A stretch of 64,000 nucleotides of DNA from Flavisolibacter sp965247695 (GTDB taxonomy: Bacteria > Bacteroidota > Bacteroidia > Chitinophagales > Chitinophagaceae). The position numbers and the translations under genes were made by a program. The DNA is taken from contig OZ252037.1 in NCBI GenBank assembly GCA_965247695.1, positions 4,960,001 through 5,024,000 of the forward strand. The letters run 5' to 3'. The notes below the pieces were generated by a model. The model ran no database searches, had not been told where the DNA came from, and worked only from the letters and a program-made list of their open reading frames with translations. Below, one piece after another: positions 34,309-42,701 of this stretch (its first letter is position 1; every line of letters starts with the position of its first letter).

Positions 34309-35244
34309 TTAAACCGCTACGGAAGGTTTTACCATTGCTTTTTCAAAGCCGGACGTTTCAAAAGCCGGATGTTGAACGTTCCAAAGCAGGGCCTTGACAA
34401 TCGCACCGGCATGTTTACGTTCCCCTTTCAACAGATGCTTAACGATGTGCACGGGAGAAGACACTAACAGGAAAAAAGAGCTTGCGATAAAATAATTCAG
34501 CGCTTTGTAATTACGGCGGATGTATAGGAGACGGTTGCGATAAATGTAATAAGTTTTAAAAGGCGAGTGGCGGCCGGTGGAAACGGATTCCTTGTGATAA
34601 ATAGTGACAGCGCCAACGTAATGCACAGTATATCCCGCCGCTTTGATGCGGGCCGCCCAATCCAGTTCTTCGTAGTAAAGAAAGAACACTTCAAACATAG
34701 GCCCCACTTCGTTTATCACGTTCATGGGCACCATCATGGAGGCGCCGTGCGGCATCCCTGTTTTTTGCGTCTCGTCAAATTGCCCATCGTCCTTTTGCAT
34801 CGAACCGATGGCGTATGTGCGGCTGGTAAGCGGGTGCATGTCGGTGCAACCGGCGTATTGAATGGTATCGGGTTGTTGAAAGAATTTTATTTTGGGACAA
34901 GCCATGCCGCAGGATGGGTTTTGCCGCAAGTGATGAACCAATGTGTCCACTAAATCAGGCGTTACTTCCGTGTCGTTGTTGATGAAAAAAACAAACTCGC
35001 CTTTTGCATAACGCAAGCCCAGGTTGTTGCCGCCGGCAAAGCCGCTGTTTTCTTTTGAGGCAACGTAAGTGATAAACGGAAATTCATCTTTTAAAAAAAC
35101 TGACGGTTCTACCGAGGCATTGTCCACCACAATCATTTCAAAATGGCGGTAATGCAGGCAAGAAAGGGAACGAAGCAAGTCGGCGGTTACCGCGGCCTGA
35201 TTATAGTTAACGGTGATGATGGACACCAGAGGTTGTTGATTCAT
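34309..35244 (-). CDS. GT2 glycosyltransferase, rhamnosyltransferase-like (EPS)
   Basis: A 311-aa GT-A enzyme of the WbbL/rhamnosyltransferase type. Motifs: VSIITVNYNQAAVTADLLRS, NSGFAGGNNLGLRYAKGEFV, FFINNDTEVTPDLV (metal-binding DxD equivalent), and FFLYYEELDWAARIKAAGY (catalytic E-x-D). A hydrophobic stretch near the C-terminus (YFIASSFFLLVSSPVHIV) may anchor it to the membrane. The ATG at 35244 aligns with the usual start of the family; an in-frame codon at 35271 would add nine residues. Co-directional with its EPS neighbours. Confidence 0.9.
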   Translation of the reverse strand: MNQQPLVSIITVNYNQAAVTADLLRSLSCLHYRHFEMIVVDNASVEPSVFLKDEFPFITYVASKENSGFAGGNNLGLRYAKGEFVFFINNDTEVTPDLVDTLVHHLRQNPSCGMACPKIKFFQQPDTIQYAGCTDMHPLTSRTYAIGSMQKDDGQFDETQKTGMPHGASMMVPMNVINEVGPMFEVFFLYYEELDWAARIKAAGYTVHYVGAVTIYHKESVSTGRHSPFKTYYIYRNRLLYIRRNYKALNYFIASSFFLLVSSPVHIVKHLLKGERKHAGAIVKALLWNVQHPAFETSGFEKAMVKPSVAV

Positions 35245-35328
35245 AGGAATTGATTTGAAACTCCCGTGCAAAGCGGAAGGTTTTACACATAGCGGTTTGC
35301 GTGTTCCGGCTTTTTTTATTGTCTTATT

Positions 35329-36078
35329 CTATCGTACCCGGTTGATAAGTTTCGTGAGTTGCACACCTGTATAAACTTCTAAAATCAAAAAGCTTGTCTG
35401 AAATTTATTCATGTGTTTTTCGTATTCCATTTGAGCATTGTTGTGACTGTTTTGCAAGTTTGACAATTGTTCCACTGACACTTGTCCATCCATAAAACTT
35501 TTTTGCGCCATCGTCACGCTGACGTAAGCCGATTGTGTAATCTTGGCACTGGTTAGTAAAAGAGCGTGTGCCAGTTTAAGTTCCTGGTACATTTTAATCA
35601 CTTCCTGTCTTATGAACAATTCCACACCGGCTTTTTCGTCTTCGGCCATGCCAATCTGAAGTTCCGCCGAGCGGGTGGTGTTTTTGCGCGACAAAAACAT
35701 GCCCAACGGCAATTGAATGCTGACGCCAACATTATACCGGCTGCTGCGAATGTTGCTGTAATAATTGCCTTGATTTAAAAGACTTAAATCTTTTTCATAA
35801 GCGATACTCCCTGTATTTCCGTATCCGTAGTTTGAGGTGAGTGATACAGTATTGAGAATTGACTTTTTTGCGGTTTGAAGGTTCTGCTCAAACAAGGCTA
35901 CACTTTTACCATTACGCCTTATCTCCGGCGAGTTTTTTACCGCCGAATCAATTAAAAAAGGCAGCAAAACATCGCTTTGTAAAATGCGTGTCAATGTTGA
36001 ATCGGACGGGAAACTTTGCGCTTTACCTGCAAAGCAAATTATCAGCAGGAAAAAAGCGGTGAGGTTTTTTTTAGACAT
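35329..36078 (-). CDS. TolC-like outer membrane protein (short, OEP family)
   Basis: A 249-aa secreted protein with signal peptide (KKNLTAFFLLIICFAGKAQS) and a TolC/OEP-type pattern: a helical hairpin flanked by outer-membrane strands (SILNTVSLTSNYGYGNTGS, RYNVGVSIQLPLGMF), followed by long helices (MAEDEKAGVELFIRQEVIKM, SVEQLSNLQNSHNNAQMEYE). Canonical TolC is about 450 aa with two such repeats; this has only one full repeat, like several Bacteroidota EPS-linked OEP proteins. It could form or assist the outer-membrane exit of the polysaccharide; no Wza-like (poly-export domain) protein is seen in the window. An inverted repeat lies directly upstream. Confidence 0.78.
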   Translation of the reverse strand: MSKKNLTAFFLLIICFAGKAQSFPSDSTLTRILQSDVLLPFLIDSAVKNSPEIRRNGKSVALFEQNLQTAKKSILNTVSLTSNYGYGNTGSIAYEKDLSLLNQGNYYSNIRSSRYNVGVSIQLPLGMFLSRKNTTRSAELQIGMAEDEKAGVELFIRQEVIKMYQELKLAHALLLTSAKITQSAYVSVTMAQKSFMDGQVSVEQLSNLQNSHNNAQMEYEKHMNKFQTSFLILEVYTGVQLTKLINRVR

Positions 36079-36110
36079 GGGATGGGGAGGATTTTTTACG
36101 TGAATCGTCA

Positions 36111-36207
36111 AACGTGAATCGTGAACTAAAGAAACGTTTACACACAGTCACACTACCGATTGGCTATGGTTTGATGCGGCATTCATTCACGTCTCACGAT
36201 TCACGTT
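36111..36207. repeat. Inverted repeat between sugar transferase and TolC-like genes
   Basis: AACGTGAATCGTGA (36111-36124) is repeated inversely as TCACGATTCACGTT (36194-36207), a perfect 14-bp stem with a 69-nt loop, and imperfect copies of the same unit extend both arms. It fills the gap between two EPS genes on the same strand and could terminate, attenuate or stabilise the transcript. No gene lies inside. Confidence 0.65.
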
Positions 36208-36213
36208 TCACGT

Positions 36214-37386
36214 TTACACGTTCTCTTTCTGCAACAGCGCAGGAATGGTTCTAAAAATCAGTTTTAAATCAAACAACAAACCGTATGATTTTGCGTAGTC
36301 ATTATCAAGCGAGATGCGTTCGTCTTCGCTCATAGCACCTTTGCCGCCGCGCTTTGAAACCTGCCACAGGCCTGTAATGCCGGCCGGCGCCATAAACCGT
36401 AAGGCGTATTTGTCGGTGGTTAATTTTTCTGCTTCGTACAAAGGCAAAGGCCTGTTGCCCACTACGCTCATATCGCCCTTTAATACATTCCAAAGCTGCG
36501 GCAATTCGTCAATGCTGGTGTTGCGAATGAACTTGCCGATGCGGGTGATGCGCGGGTCGTCTTTAATTTTTACAAAAGCTTGCCCGCTTTGCGCAACAAG
36601 GTGCTCTTTGTACAATTTTTCGCACCACATTTCACTGTCGGCATACAAGGCTTTGTTGCAGGCCGCGCCGGATTCGGCGCAGGCATCGCATTGCCGCGTA
36701 ACAGCCGCCGTAGTGGTGGCTTGCGCGGCGTATTGATTCAAATGCTTCAAGCCCGCGAGCTTTTTATCGGCGCCCACCGACATGCTGCGAAACTTGTAAA
36801 ACCGGAAGATGCGGTAACCGGTACCTACCCTCAACGAATAGTAAAACACGGGGCCTTTTGATTCAGCCCAAATGAGTAGCGACACCATTAAAAACACCGG
36901 CGATAAAAGCAGCAAGGCAAGTGCTGCAAAAGCAATGTCGAACAGCCTTTTTTCGGGCGGCATCTTGTAAGCATACGCAGGAGCGGCGGCCACTTCTTTC
37001 GATGCCCTTGTACTAATGATGAGCGAAAGTTTTTTTACAATCACCTCCACCGATGCCTGCTTCATGAACACTTCGGCCACGCCGCTTTGCAACAAGGTTC
37101 TTGCTTTGGCGGGAGGCACGTTATCCGCAATCACGCAAAACGGAACGGCCCCGTAACCGGATTTCTCCAATTGCCATTTCACCGTCTCGCCCAACTCACC
37201 GGCTTCGTTGCTTTCAAACAGCACTGCTTTAAACAAGTGCTTGTTAAATTCGGCCACGGATAAAAACTCGGCGAGCGAACCGAATTTCAGCAGGTGAAAA
37301 TCGCTTTCATGTTTTCCCAAAAGCCGGGCGGCTGCGGCATCGGACAGTCCGAAGCAAGCCACGTATCTGGTTTGCGCTTTTATCAT
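36214..37386 (-). CDS. EPS-initiating sugar transferase with N-terminal pseudo-receiver domain
   Basis: A 390-aa polyprenyl-phosphate sugar-1-phosphate transferase (bacterial sugar transferase family) that starts EPS repeat-unit synthesis on undecaprenyl phosphate. Residues about 1-130 form a response-regulator-like fold without a phospho-Asp (strand 3 reads KAVLFESNE; strand 5 region AEVFMKQ). Residues about 147-390 are the catalytic part: KRLFDIAFAALALLLLSP with membrane helix, FYKFRSMSVGA, DPRITRIGKFIRNTSIDELP and GDMSVVGNRPLP. An insertion carries four cysteines in CDACAESGAACNKAL...MWC, a possible metal site. It starts 3 nt after the stop of a single-domain response regulator gene, which suggests a direct functional link. 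Confidence 0.93.
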   Translation of the reverse strand: MIKAQTRYVACFGLSDAAAARLLGKHESDFHLLKFGSLAEFLSVAEFNKHLFKAVLFESNEAGELGETVKWQLEKSGYGAVPFCVIADNVPPAKARTLLQSGVAEVFMKQASVEVIVKKLSLIISTRASKEVAAAPAYAYKMPPEKRLFDIAFAALALLLLSPVFLMVSLLIWAESKGPVFYYSLRVGTGYRIFRFYKFRSMSVGADKKLAGLKHLNQYAAQATTTAAVTRQCDACAESGAACNKALYADSEMWCEKLYKEHLVAQSGQAFVKIKDDPRITRIGKFIRNTSIDELPQLWNVLKGDMSVVGNRPLPLYEAEKLTTDKYALRFMAPAGITGLWQVSKRGGKGAMSEDERISLDNDYAKSYGLLFDLKLIFRTIPALLQKENV

Positions 37387-37389
37387 GGC

Positions 37390-37806
37390 TTAGGCTTTTT
37401 GAAAGGTTTGACTGCGCCGCAGAATTGAGTTCATGCGGGCCTGCAACTCACGCGGGTTAAAAGGTTTGATGATGAAGTCGTCGGCGCCGGCTTCGAGACA
37501 GGCGATGCGGGTGTCGCTACTGTCTGCACCCGATAAAAACAAGAGCGGTACGGCGGCATACAAGCCCGATGCTTTTATCTCTTTCAGGAAGTCCATGCCG
37601 TTGAGTTCGGGCATGTTCACATCGGCAATAATGAAGTCGGGAAAGTTGCCTTTGTACAACCAGGCTAGGGCTTCGCGGCCGTTATTGCAGGTTACTACGT
37701 TGAACCTTGCTTTGAAATAATGCGTCAGGATTTTTTGAATGGCGGCTTCGTCATCCACCACCAATAAGGTAAGCGGCGCTTCGGTTGTTGACGGATCTGT
37801 GTTCAT
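37390..37806 (-). CDS. Single-domain response regulator (CheY-like)
   Basis: A 138-aa receiver domain with no output domain. Acidic pocket VVDDE (Asp18, Asp19), phospho-acceptor Asp62 in IIADVNMPELNG, Ser92 in LFLSGAD and Lys114 in FIIKPF, all expected for an active receiver. It is coupled (3-nt gap) to the sugar transferase, whose own N-terminal domain is a dead receiver; heterodimerisation or direct control of that enzyme is an attractive possibility. Likely phosphorylated through the hybrid kinase at 38142-41336 and the Hpt at 18486-18869. Its leader includes an ATCCAA motif and a 17-bp palindrome. Confidence 0.93.
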   Translation of the reverse strand: MNTDPSTTEAPLTLLVVDDEAAIQKILTHYFKARFNVVTCNNGREALAWLYKGNFPDFIIADVNMPELNGMDFLKEIKASGLYAAVPLLFLSGADSSDTRIACLEAGADDFIIKPFNPRELQARMNSILRRSQTFQKA

Positions 37807-37844
37807 GGGTTGGATTTTGCGTTTTCAAAGGTTTGGATGACTGA

Positions 37845-37861
37845 CGCAAACATTGTTTGCG
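37845..37861. promoter_or_regulatory. 17-bp palindrome upstream of the response regulator operon
   Basis: CGCAAAC-ATT-GTTTGCG is a perfect 7-bp inverted repeat with a 3-nt spacer, centred about 47 nt upstream of the response regulator ATG. It is a good candidate operator for the receiver-sugar transferase operon. The remainder of the 335-bp gap 37807-38141 has no supported gene. Confidence 0.45.
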
Positions 37862-38141
37862 CCGCGTGATTTGTATGGCAAGGGAGGGTGTGTTCGTTGT
37901 TCAATCCTCTTTGGTAAAAAGAGCCGCCACGGCAAACGATGACGAAAGAACGAAAAGAGTGGAGGCCGTTGTGCCTTGCTGTAACAAAGGCGGCCGCGAA
38001 GCGTTTTGTTTTCTCATACAGGGTTTGGATTTACGAACGGACAAATATGCAACTTGTTTTTTTTAAAGTCAACCGACCCGAAAAACTATTTAGTTATTTT
38101 AAGGGTTATCACGTAACACACTACGCTTTGCATTATTGCAA

Positions 38142-41100
38142 CTAAACATTAACCTCTCTTCGTTTTAACACCCGTTCCATGGTTCGGAACAAAGCCTCTT
38201 TGGTAAAGGGCTTTGATAAATAATCCGTCATGCCGGCGGCCATGTATTTGGCATCGTCGCCTTTTAAAGCATTGGCCGTAAGTGCCACGATGGGCAAGTC
38301 TGCCTTGCTCTCACCACTTAACTTTCGGATGGCTCTTGTGGCCTGCAAACCGTCCATTGCCGGCATCTGAATATCCATCAGCACGAGGTCGTAATCATTA
38401 TCTTCCACGGCTTCCACCGCTTTCAAACCATTGTCCACAAACTGAAGGCGGCAACCACTGCCGGCTAAAAAATGCTTAATTAGGTATTGATTGATTTGCA
38501 CGTCTTCGGCCACCAGAATGCTTATGCCGGCTAAGGAATTATCGGTGCAACGCTGCGGCACCGCACTTTCTTTTTTTAGTGCTTTTGCCACTGTATAAGG
38601 AATGGAAAAGGAGAAGCAGGAACCGTTGTCCTCGGTACTTTGCACGCTGATGGTTCCGCCCTGCATTTCCGCCAGGTTTTTGCAAATGGCAAGGCCCAGG
38701 CCCGTGCCGCCGTACTTGCGTGAAATCTCGGGACGTGCCTGCATGTACGGATCAAAAACAGCTTCCAATTTATCGGCCGGAATGCCGATGCCGCTGTCTT
38801 GCACGGTATAAGTAATCAGCACTTGTTCCTTATCCATTTGCCGCACCGTCGTTGTCACTGTGATGATGCCTTCAGCGGTAAACTTCAGGGCATTGCTTAA
38901 GAGATTGTTTAGTATCTGGCTTAGGCGATACGGATCGCCGGTTACGGTCAGGTCTTTTGGCAAGCCATTGTGGTGTTGAAGCTGAAGGCCTTTCTCCTCT
39001 ATCTTAAAACGAAAGGCCGCAAGGCTGCTTTCCACTTTATCAACAACAGTGAACGGAAGCCTTTCCAACTCCATCTTGCCCGATGCGATCTTTTCCAGAT
39101 CCAGTACATCGTTCACAATCACCAACAGGTTATTGGCCGACTCTTTCAACAAGCCTAATTGCTCCTGCTGGCCGCTGTTCAACGGTGTTTTTTGGAGCAA
39201 TGAAGCAAGGCCCAAAATGCCGTTCATAGGCGTACGAATCTCGTGGCTCATGTCGGCAAGAAAACGCTCCTTTGCCACCGCCGCTTCTTCGGTGGCTTTC
39301 TTGGCCAGCTTCAATTCGCGTTCGGCCTTGATGCGTTCCGTAACGTCTTGTGCAAAGCCGATGATGTAAGGGCTTTCGCCTTCTTCCTGTAGCAGGTAAT
39401 TTTTGTAAAGAAGATAGATGCTGTTGCCGCTTTTACTCACCACCCGGAACACGCCTTCGGCAACGTGATGATTGCGAATTCGCTGGAGGTATTCCTCTTC
39501 CATCCTGGCTGCATCTTCGGGCATCATGAAGTCCGAAAGCGGCTTGCCTATTAATTCGGCGTAGGCGTATTCAAGCGTCCGGCACACGGATGGGTTCACC
39601 GATAAAATATGTCCATCGGTATCGTGTGTGATGATGAAGGCATAACTGAAGTTGATCAGGTCGCGGTACTTTTTTTCGCTGCGCTGAATCTTTTGTTCAA
39701 TCGCTTTTCGTTCGGTGATGTTGATGCCGTAAGCAATTACGGTTTCCACTTCCCAACGGTTGTTCAATACCGGATACAGATACCGCAACGAATGCTCCTT
39801 GCTGCCGTCGGACCGCGACAGCTCTTCTTCCCAACTGATTAAGCCTTTTGTTTGCAGCAGTTCGGCAAAGCGGTGCTTGCGTTCGGCAAAAACCTCGCTG
39901 TTTTTGCCCTCGTCTTCTTCGCCTTTAAACAAGCCTTTGTGCAACACTTCGTTTTTAACGGCCACGGGGTTCACAAACAAGTATTGCTGCTGTGCATCAA
40001 ACACGGCAATGTCGGCCGGTATGCTGTTTAAAATGTGCTCGTAAAACTGCCGCTGTTTTTTCAGCGCCTGTTCGTTGGTAATTTGTTCGGTCACGTCATC
40101 TATCACCCAAAGGTTTCCTTCAAACACACCGTTGCTGCTGTACACCGGAATGTAGGTGCGGTTAATAAAGCGTCCGTTGGTTAGCTCCCATTGCTCGCCG
40201 CTTACGGGCCGGCGGTCTTTGATGATTTGCTGATGGCTCTCTAAAAACCGCTTTGGCTCGTAAAACAAATCCGTTGCGCTTGCAGCCATTGCTTCGGTGT
40301 TTTGCGGACGGCCTTTTTGTTCTTCGCCGTTAAGGCCAAAAATTTCGCCCATCTTTTTGTTCGTTACTAAAGCATGGCCGTCTTCGTCTTCCATGCTGAT
40401 GCCTGTGTGCAAATTGGCAATGAGGGCACTGAACCGGGCGGCCGTGCTTTTAAAGGCCAGCTCTAAATTTTTTTGGGCGTCAATGTTGGTGTGCACGCCG
40501 ATGATCTTGAGCGGCGCTCCGTTGTATGTATGCGCCAGCAAGGTACCGCGGTCAAGTATCCAGATGTAGTTGCCGCTGCGTTTGCGAATGCGGTATTGGG
40601 TGGCGTGGTGCTTTATTTTACCGGCGCCGTAATCGTTGATGATGTTGTCAATGAGATGAATGTCTTCAGGATGGATGCGGCTGCGCCAAAGCCGTTCGTT
40701 GTTAAAAAAAGTTTCGCCTTCAAAGCCCAGCATCTCTTTATAACTGCGGGAGAAAGTCATTTCTTTGGTAACGAGGTTGTGCTCCCACAAACCGTCGCCG
40801 GCGGCTTTCAAGGCCAGGTGCCATTTCTGTTCGTTCTCTTCCAGGGCTTGTTGTGCCTTGCGTTGTTCAGTTACATCGCAACCGTAAATGTTTATGTAAC
40901 CTTCGGCCGGGTGCATTGCGCAGGCAAACGAAAACTCGCGGCTGCCGCACAGGGCTTCAAAGCTCCATCTTGACGACGTAAAGTCAATTTCACCGGCAAG
41001 CTGCAGCCAAAAGTCCTTCGGGCCATAACGATTGTCTTTGTAAATAAAAAAGGGCAGCAAGGCTTCGGCCGCCGGGTTTTGGCGGATGCATTCCCCACTA

Positions 41101-41336
41101 AAAGAAATGCGTATCAATGGATCGGGGTTCTCCTGCGCAAAGCGGGCAATGGACGTGATTTCCGCCGTGCGTTCGTGTATAGTTTCTTCCAAATTTTTGT
41201 TCAGCAACAGCAAGGACTGATTGGCTTTTTGCAGTTCACCCGCCTTTGTCTCTAATATCTTTTCGGCTTCTTTGCGGGCCAGGCGTTCGCGTTGCAAAAT
41301 CTGTTGCAAGGCTTGTATTTCTTTTTCAGCCTCCAT
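38142..41336 (-). CDS. Cytosolic multi-PAS hybrid sensor histidine kinase
   Basis: A 1064-aa hybrid kinase without signal peptide or TM segments, so it senses inside the cell. Order: N-terminal coiled coil (1-60), about five PAS/PAC modules (about 60-675; PAC signatures YRIRKRSGNYIWILDRGTLL and FRVVSKSGNSIYLLYKNYLL), HisKA with H-box FLADMSHEIRTPMNGILG (about 690), ATPase domain with N-box QILNNLLSNALKFT, G-boxes DSGIGIP and YGGTGLGLAI, and a C-terminal receiver (about 935-1060) with phospho-Asp in DLVLMDIQMPAMDG and Lys in DYLSKPF. No Hpt domain is fused; the separate Hpt protein at 18486-18869 fits. It lies next to the H-NOX-like gene, the usual H-NOX/kinase pairing. Confidence 0.95.
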   Translation of the reverse strand: MEAEKEIQALQQILQRERLARKEAEKILETKAGELQKANQSLLLLNKNLEETIHERTAEITSIARFAQENPDPLIRISFSGECIRQNPAAEALLPFFIYKDNRYGPKDFWLQLAGEIDFTSSRWSFEALCGSREFSFACAMHPAEGYINIYGCDVTEQRKAQQALEENEQKWHLALKAAGDGLWEHNLVTKEMTFSRSYKEMLGFEGETFFNNERLWRSRIHPEDIHLIDNIINDYGAGKIKHHATQYRIRKRSGNYIWILDRGTLLAHTYNGAPLKIIGVHTNIDAQKNLELAFKSTAARFSALIANLHTGISMEDEDGHALVTNKKMGEIFGLNGEEQKGRPQNTEAMAASATDLFYEPKRFLESHQQIIKDRRPVSGEQWELTNGRFINRTYIPVYSSNGVFEGNLWVIDDVTEQITNEQALKKQRQFYEHILNSIPADIAVFDAQQQYLFVNPVAVKNEVLHKGLFKGEEDEGKNSEVFAERKHRFAELLQTKGLISWEEELSRSDGSKEHSLRYLYPVLNNRWEVETVIAYGINITERKAIEQKIQRSEKKYRDLINFSYAFIITHDTDGHILSVNPSVCRTLEYAYAELIGKPLSDFMMPEDAARMEEEYLQRIRNHHVAEGVFRVVSKSGNSIYLLYKNYLLQEEGESPYIIGFAQDVTERIKAERELKLAKKATEEAAVAKERFLADMSHEIRTPMNGILGLASLLQKTPLNSGQQEQLGLLKESANNLLVIVNDVLDLEKIASGKMELERLPFTVVDKVESSLAAFRFKIEEKGLQLQHHNGLPKDLTVTGDPYRLSQILNNLLSNALKFTAEGIITVTTTVRQMDKEQVLITYTVQDSGIGIPADKLEAVFDPYMQARPEISRKYGGTGLGLAICKNLAEMQGGTISVQSTEDNGSCFSFSIPYTVAKALKKESAVPQRCTDNSLAGISILVAEDVQINQYLIKHFLAGSGCRLQFVDNGLKAVEAVEDNDYDLVLMDIQMPAMDGLQATRAIRKLSGESKADLPIVALTANALKGDDAKYMAAGMTDYLSKPFTKEALFRTMERVLKRREVNV

Positions 41337-41480
41337 AAGTTTTGGATGTTCAATTGTTCAAGCGTTCGAGTGTTTAACTGTTCACTCCCCGATGCCGTCT
41401 TGCGTTCAAGCGGTAAGAAGGAATTTTACTGCCTGAACACCAACTTTTGAGCAAGTAAGCAGTGGAACAATTGAATGTTT

Positions 41481-41972
41481 TTAGTTGAGCGTTACGACAA
41501 ATTTTCTGCGGCCGTCGGAGAAGATGGTTTCTTCCACGGCGCTTAACTGCTGCAGGCAATCGAGATAGCCTTTGATCATGCCGTCGGTTAAACAAGCCGC
41601 TTTTGCGTACGGGTTGTATAAAACAGTAAGGCTGTCATTGCCGGTGGACAAGTATTGAAACACCGGCGTGGCGCTTCGCTTGCTGATCATGGTGAAGATG
41701 CGGTTGACGTAGCCCTTGTGTTGCGGATAAGCCTGCGTGATGCGCCGGCAAAGATGCCGGCCGAAAGCGGCGGCCAATTGTTCAAAGGGAAGGTTGGTAT
41801 GGTGTTGCAGTTGTTCGAACAACGTACTCATTTCGGCCCGGTGATACGTGCGTGAAGCCGTGTAAATTCCGCCTGATGACAGGTGAGAACCGAGTACGAT
41901 GGCGTTGGCCGTATTGTAACCAAATTCTTCTTCCACCATTTCTAAGAGTTCGGTAAAAAGCAGTCCTTTCAT
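41481..41972 (-). CDS. H-NOX-like (HNOB-fold) protein, degenerate at the heme site
   Basis: A 163-aa cytosolic protein starting MKGLLFTELLEMVEEEFGYN, then LSSGGIYTASRTYHRAEMST and LAAAFGRHL, which align with the N-terminal two thirds of bacterial H-NOX proteins (M-K-G-I-I-F..., P-S-G-G-x-Y-T-x-x-x-T-Y, A-F-G-K-H-L). The helix that normally carries the proximal heme histidine before a Y-P-x-A-x-L-P-x-F stretch is largely missing, and the Y-x-S-x-R propionate-binding motif reads YNPYA. Classical heme binding is therefore doubtful. The start at 41972 is chosen by homology; an upstream in-frame extension is possible. It precedes the hybrid kinase on the same strand, so it is probably that kinase's sensor partner. 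An imperfect inverted repeat around CAATTGTTC flanks the gap between them. Confidence 0.8.
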   Translation of the reverse strand: MKGLLFTELLEMVEEEFGYNTANAIVLGSHLSSGGIYTASRTYHRAEMSTLFEQLQHHTNLPFEQLAAAFGRHLCRRITQAYPQHKGYVNRIFTMISKRSATPVFQYLSTGNDSLTVLYNPYAKAACLTDGMIKGYLDCLQQLSAVEETIFSDGRRKFVVTLN

Positions 41973-42014
41973 AAGATTTGTTTTGGCAGTGATGCGATAT
42001 TTTTTTAACGACAA

Positions 42015-42701
42015 GCGGTTAAGGAGACAAGGGCAACCGTGTTGGCGCCTTGTGCCTCAACCTTTTTTCAGAACGGTGTCTCGATGCCGTTAAAGCCAGG
42101 ACTATATGCGTTTGGGGAGGGAAAGAATGCCGGAGAGCAAGCGCTGTTTTCATACGCGATTATTTTCATGAGGTTTAGGATTAAGGGCGTAAAATAAAAC
42201 GCATTTTTGAAAGATGCCAGCGCCGCAAGGCGTTTGGTGCAAAATGCGAAGAACTACGCAGGACAAGAATTACCCGGCGCAAACGCAACCAGACGGTTTC
42301 GTTTTTTACAGCAAAAGCCGTTTTGGGGGTTCTTCGCGAGGCTTTTAAAAGAACTACGCGGCGACAAGGAAAATTTCCCCCGCGCCGGGCTTGCAATTCC
42401 ATTTTACTTCTTCTACATTTGGCCTCAATCCGTTACAATTAAAAACGTTTATTCGTGAAATCCCTATCGAAAAACAACAACCCGCCGCGTAAATTTTTGC
42501 TTGCCCGCTTTTCTTTTCCCGTCGCTTTTAAAACATCAAAACAACCGGCGTAACTATTTTTAATTCCGTTGCTTGACGCCAGGGTAAATCAACATTTTTA
42601 TTACTAAAACAAACTGATAAGCACACCGAAAAATAGTACCTCCTGTCGTTAATCCATTCCTGTCTGAATCTTTTGAAAACAATCACAATCCACTACTTAT
42701 T
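42015..42701. other. 687-bp intergenic region without a supported gene
   Basis: Divergent region between the H-NOX-like gene and the LruC lipoprotein. It contains a GAACTACGC direct repeat (42251-42259 and 42351-42359) and a GCGAAGAAC / GTTCTTCGC inverted pair, but no ORF with coding character. The 160 bp before the LruC gene are AT-rich and probably promoter sequence. An AATCCA motif lies 20 nt before its ATG. Confidence 0.5.

Noticed and set aside
42181..42402. Minus-strand open frame of 73 codons upstream of the LruC gene
   Set aside because: Arginine-rich, repetitive composition without homology or start signal; looks like noncoding sequence.
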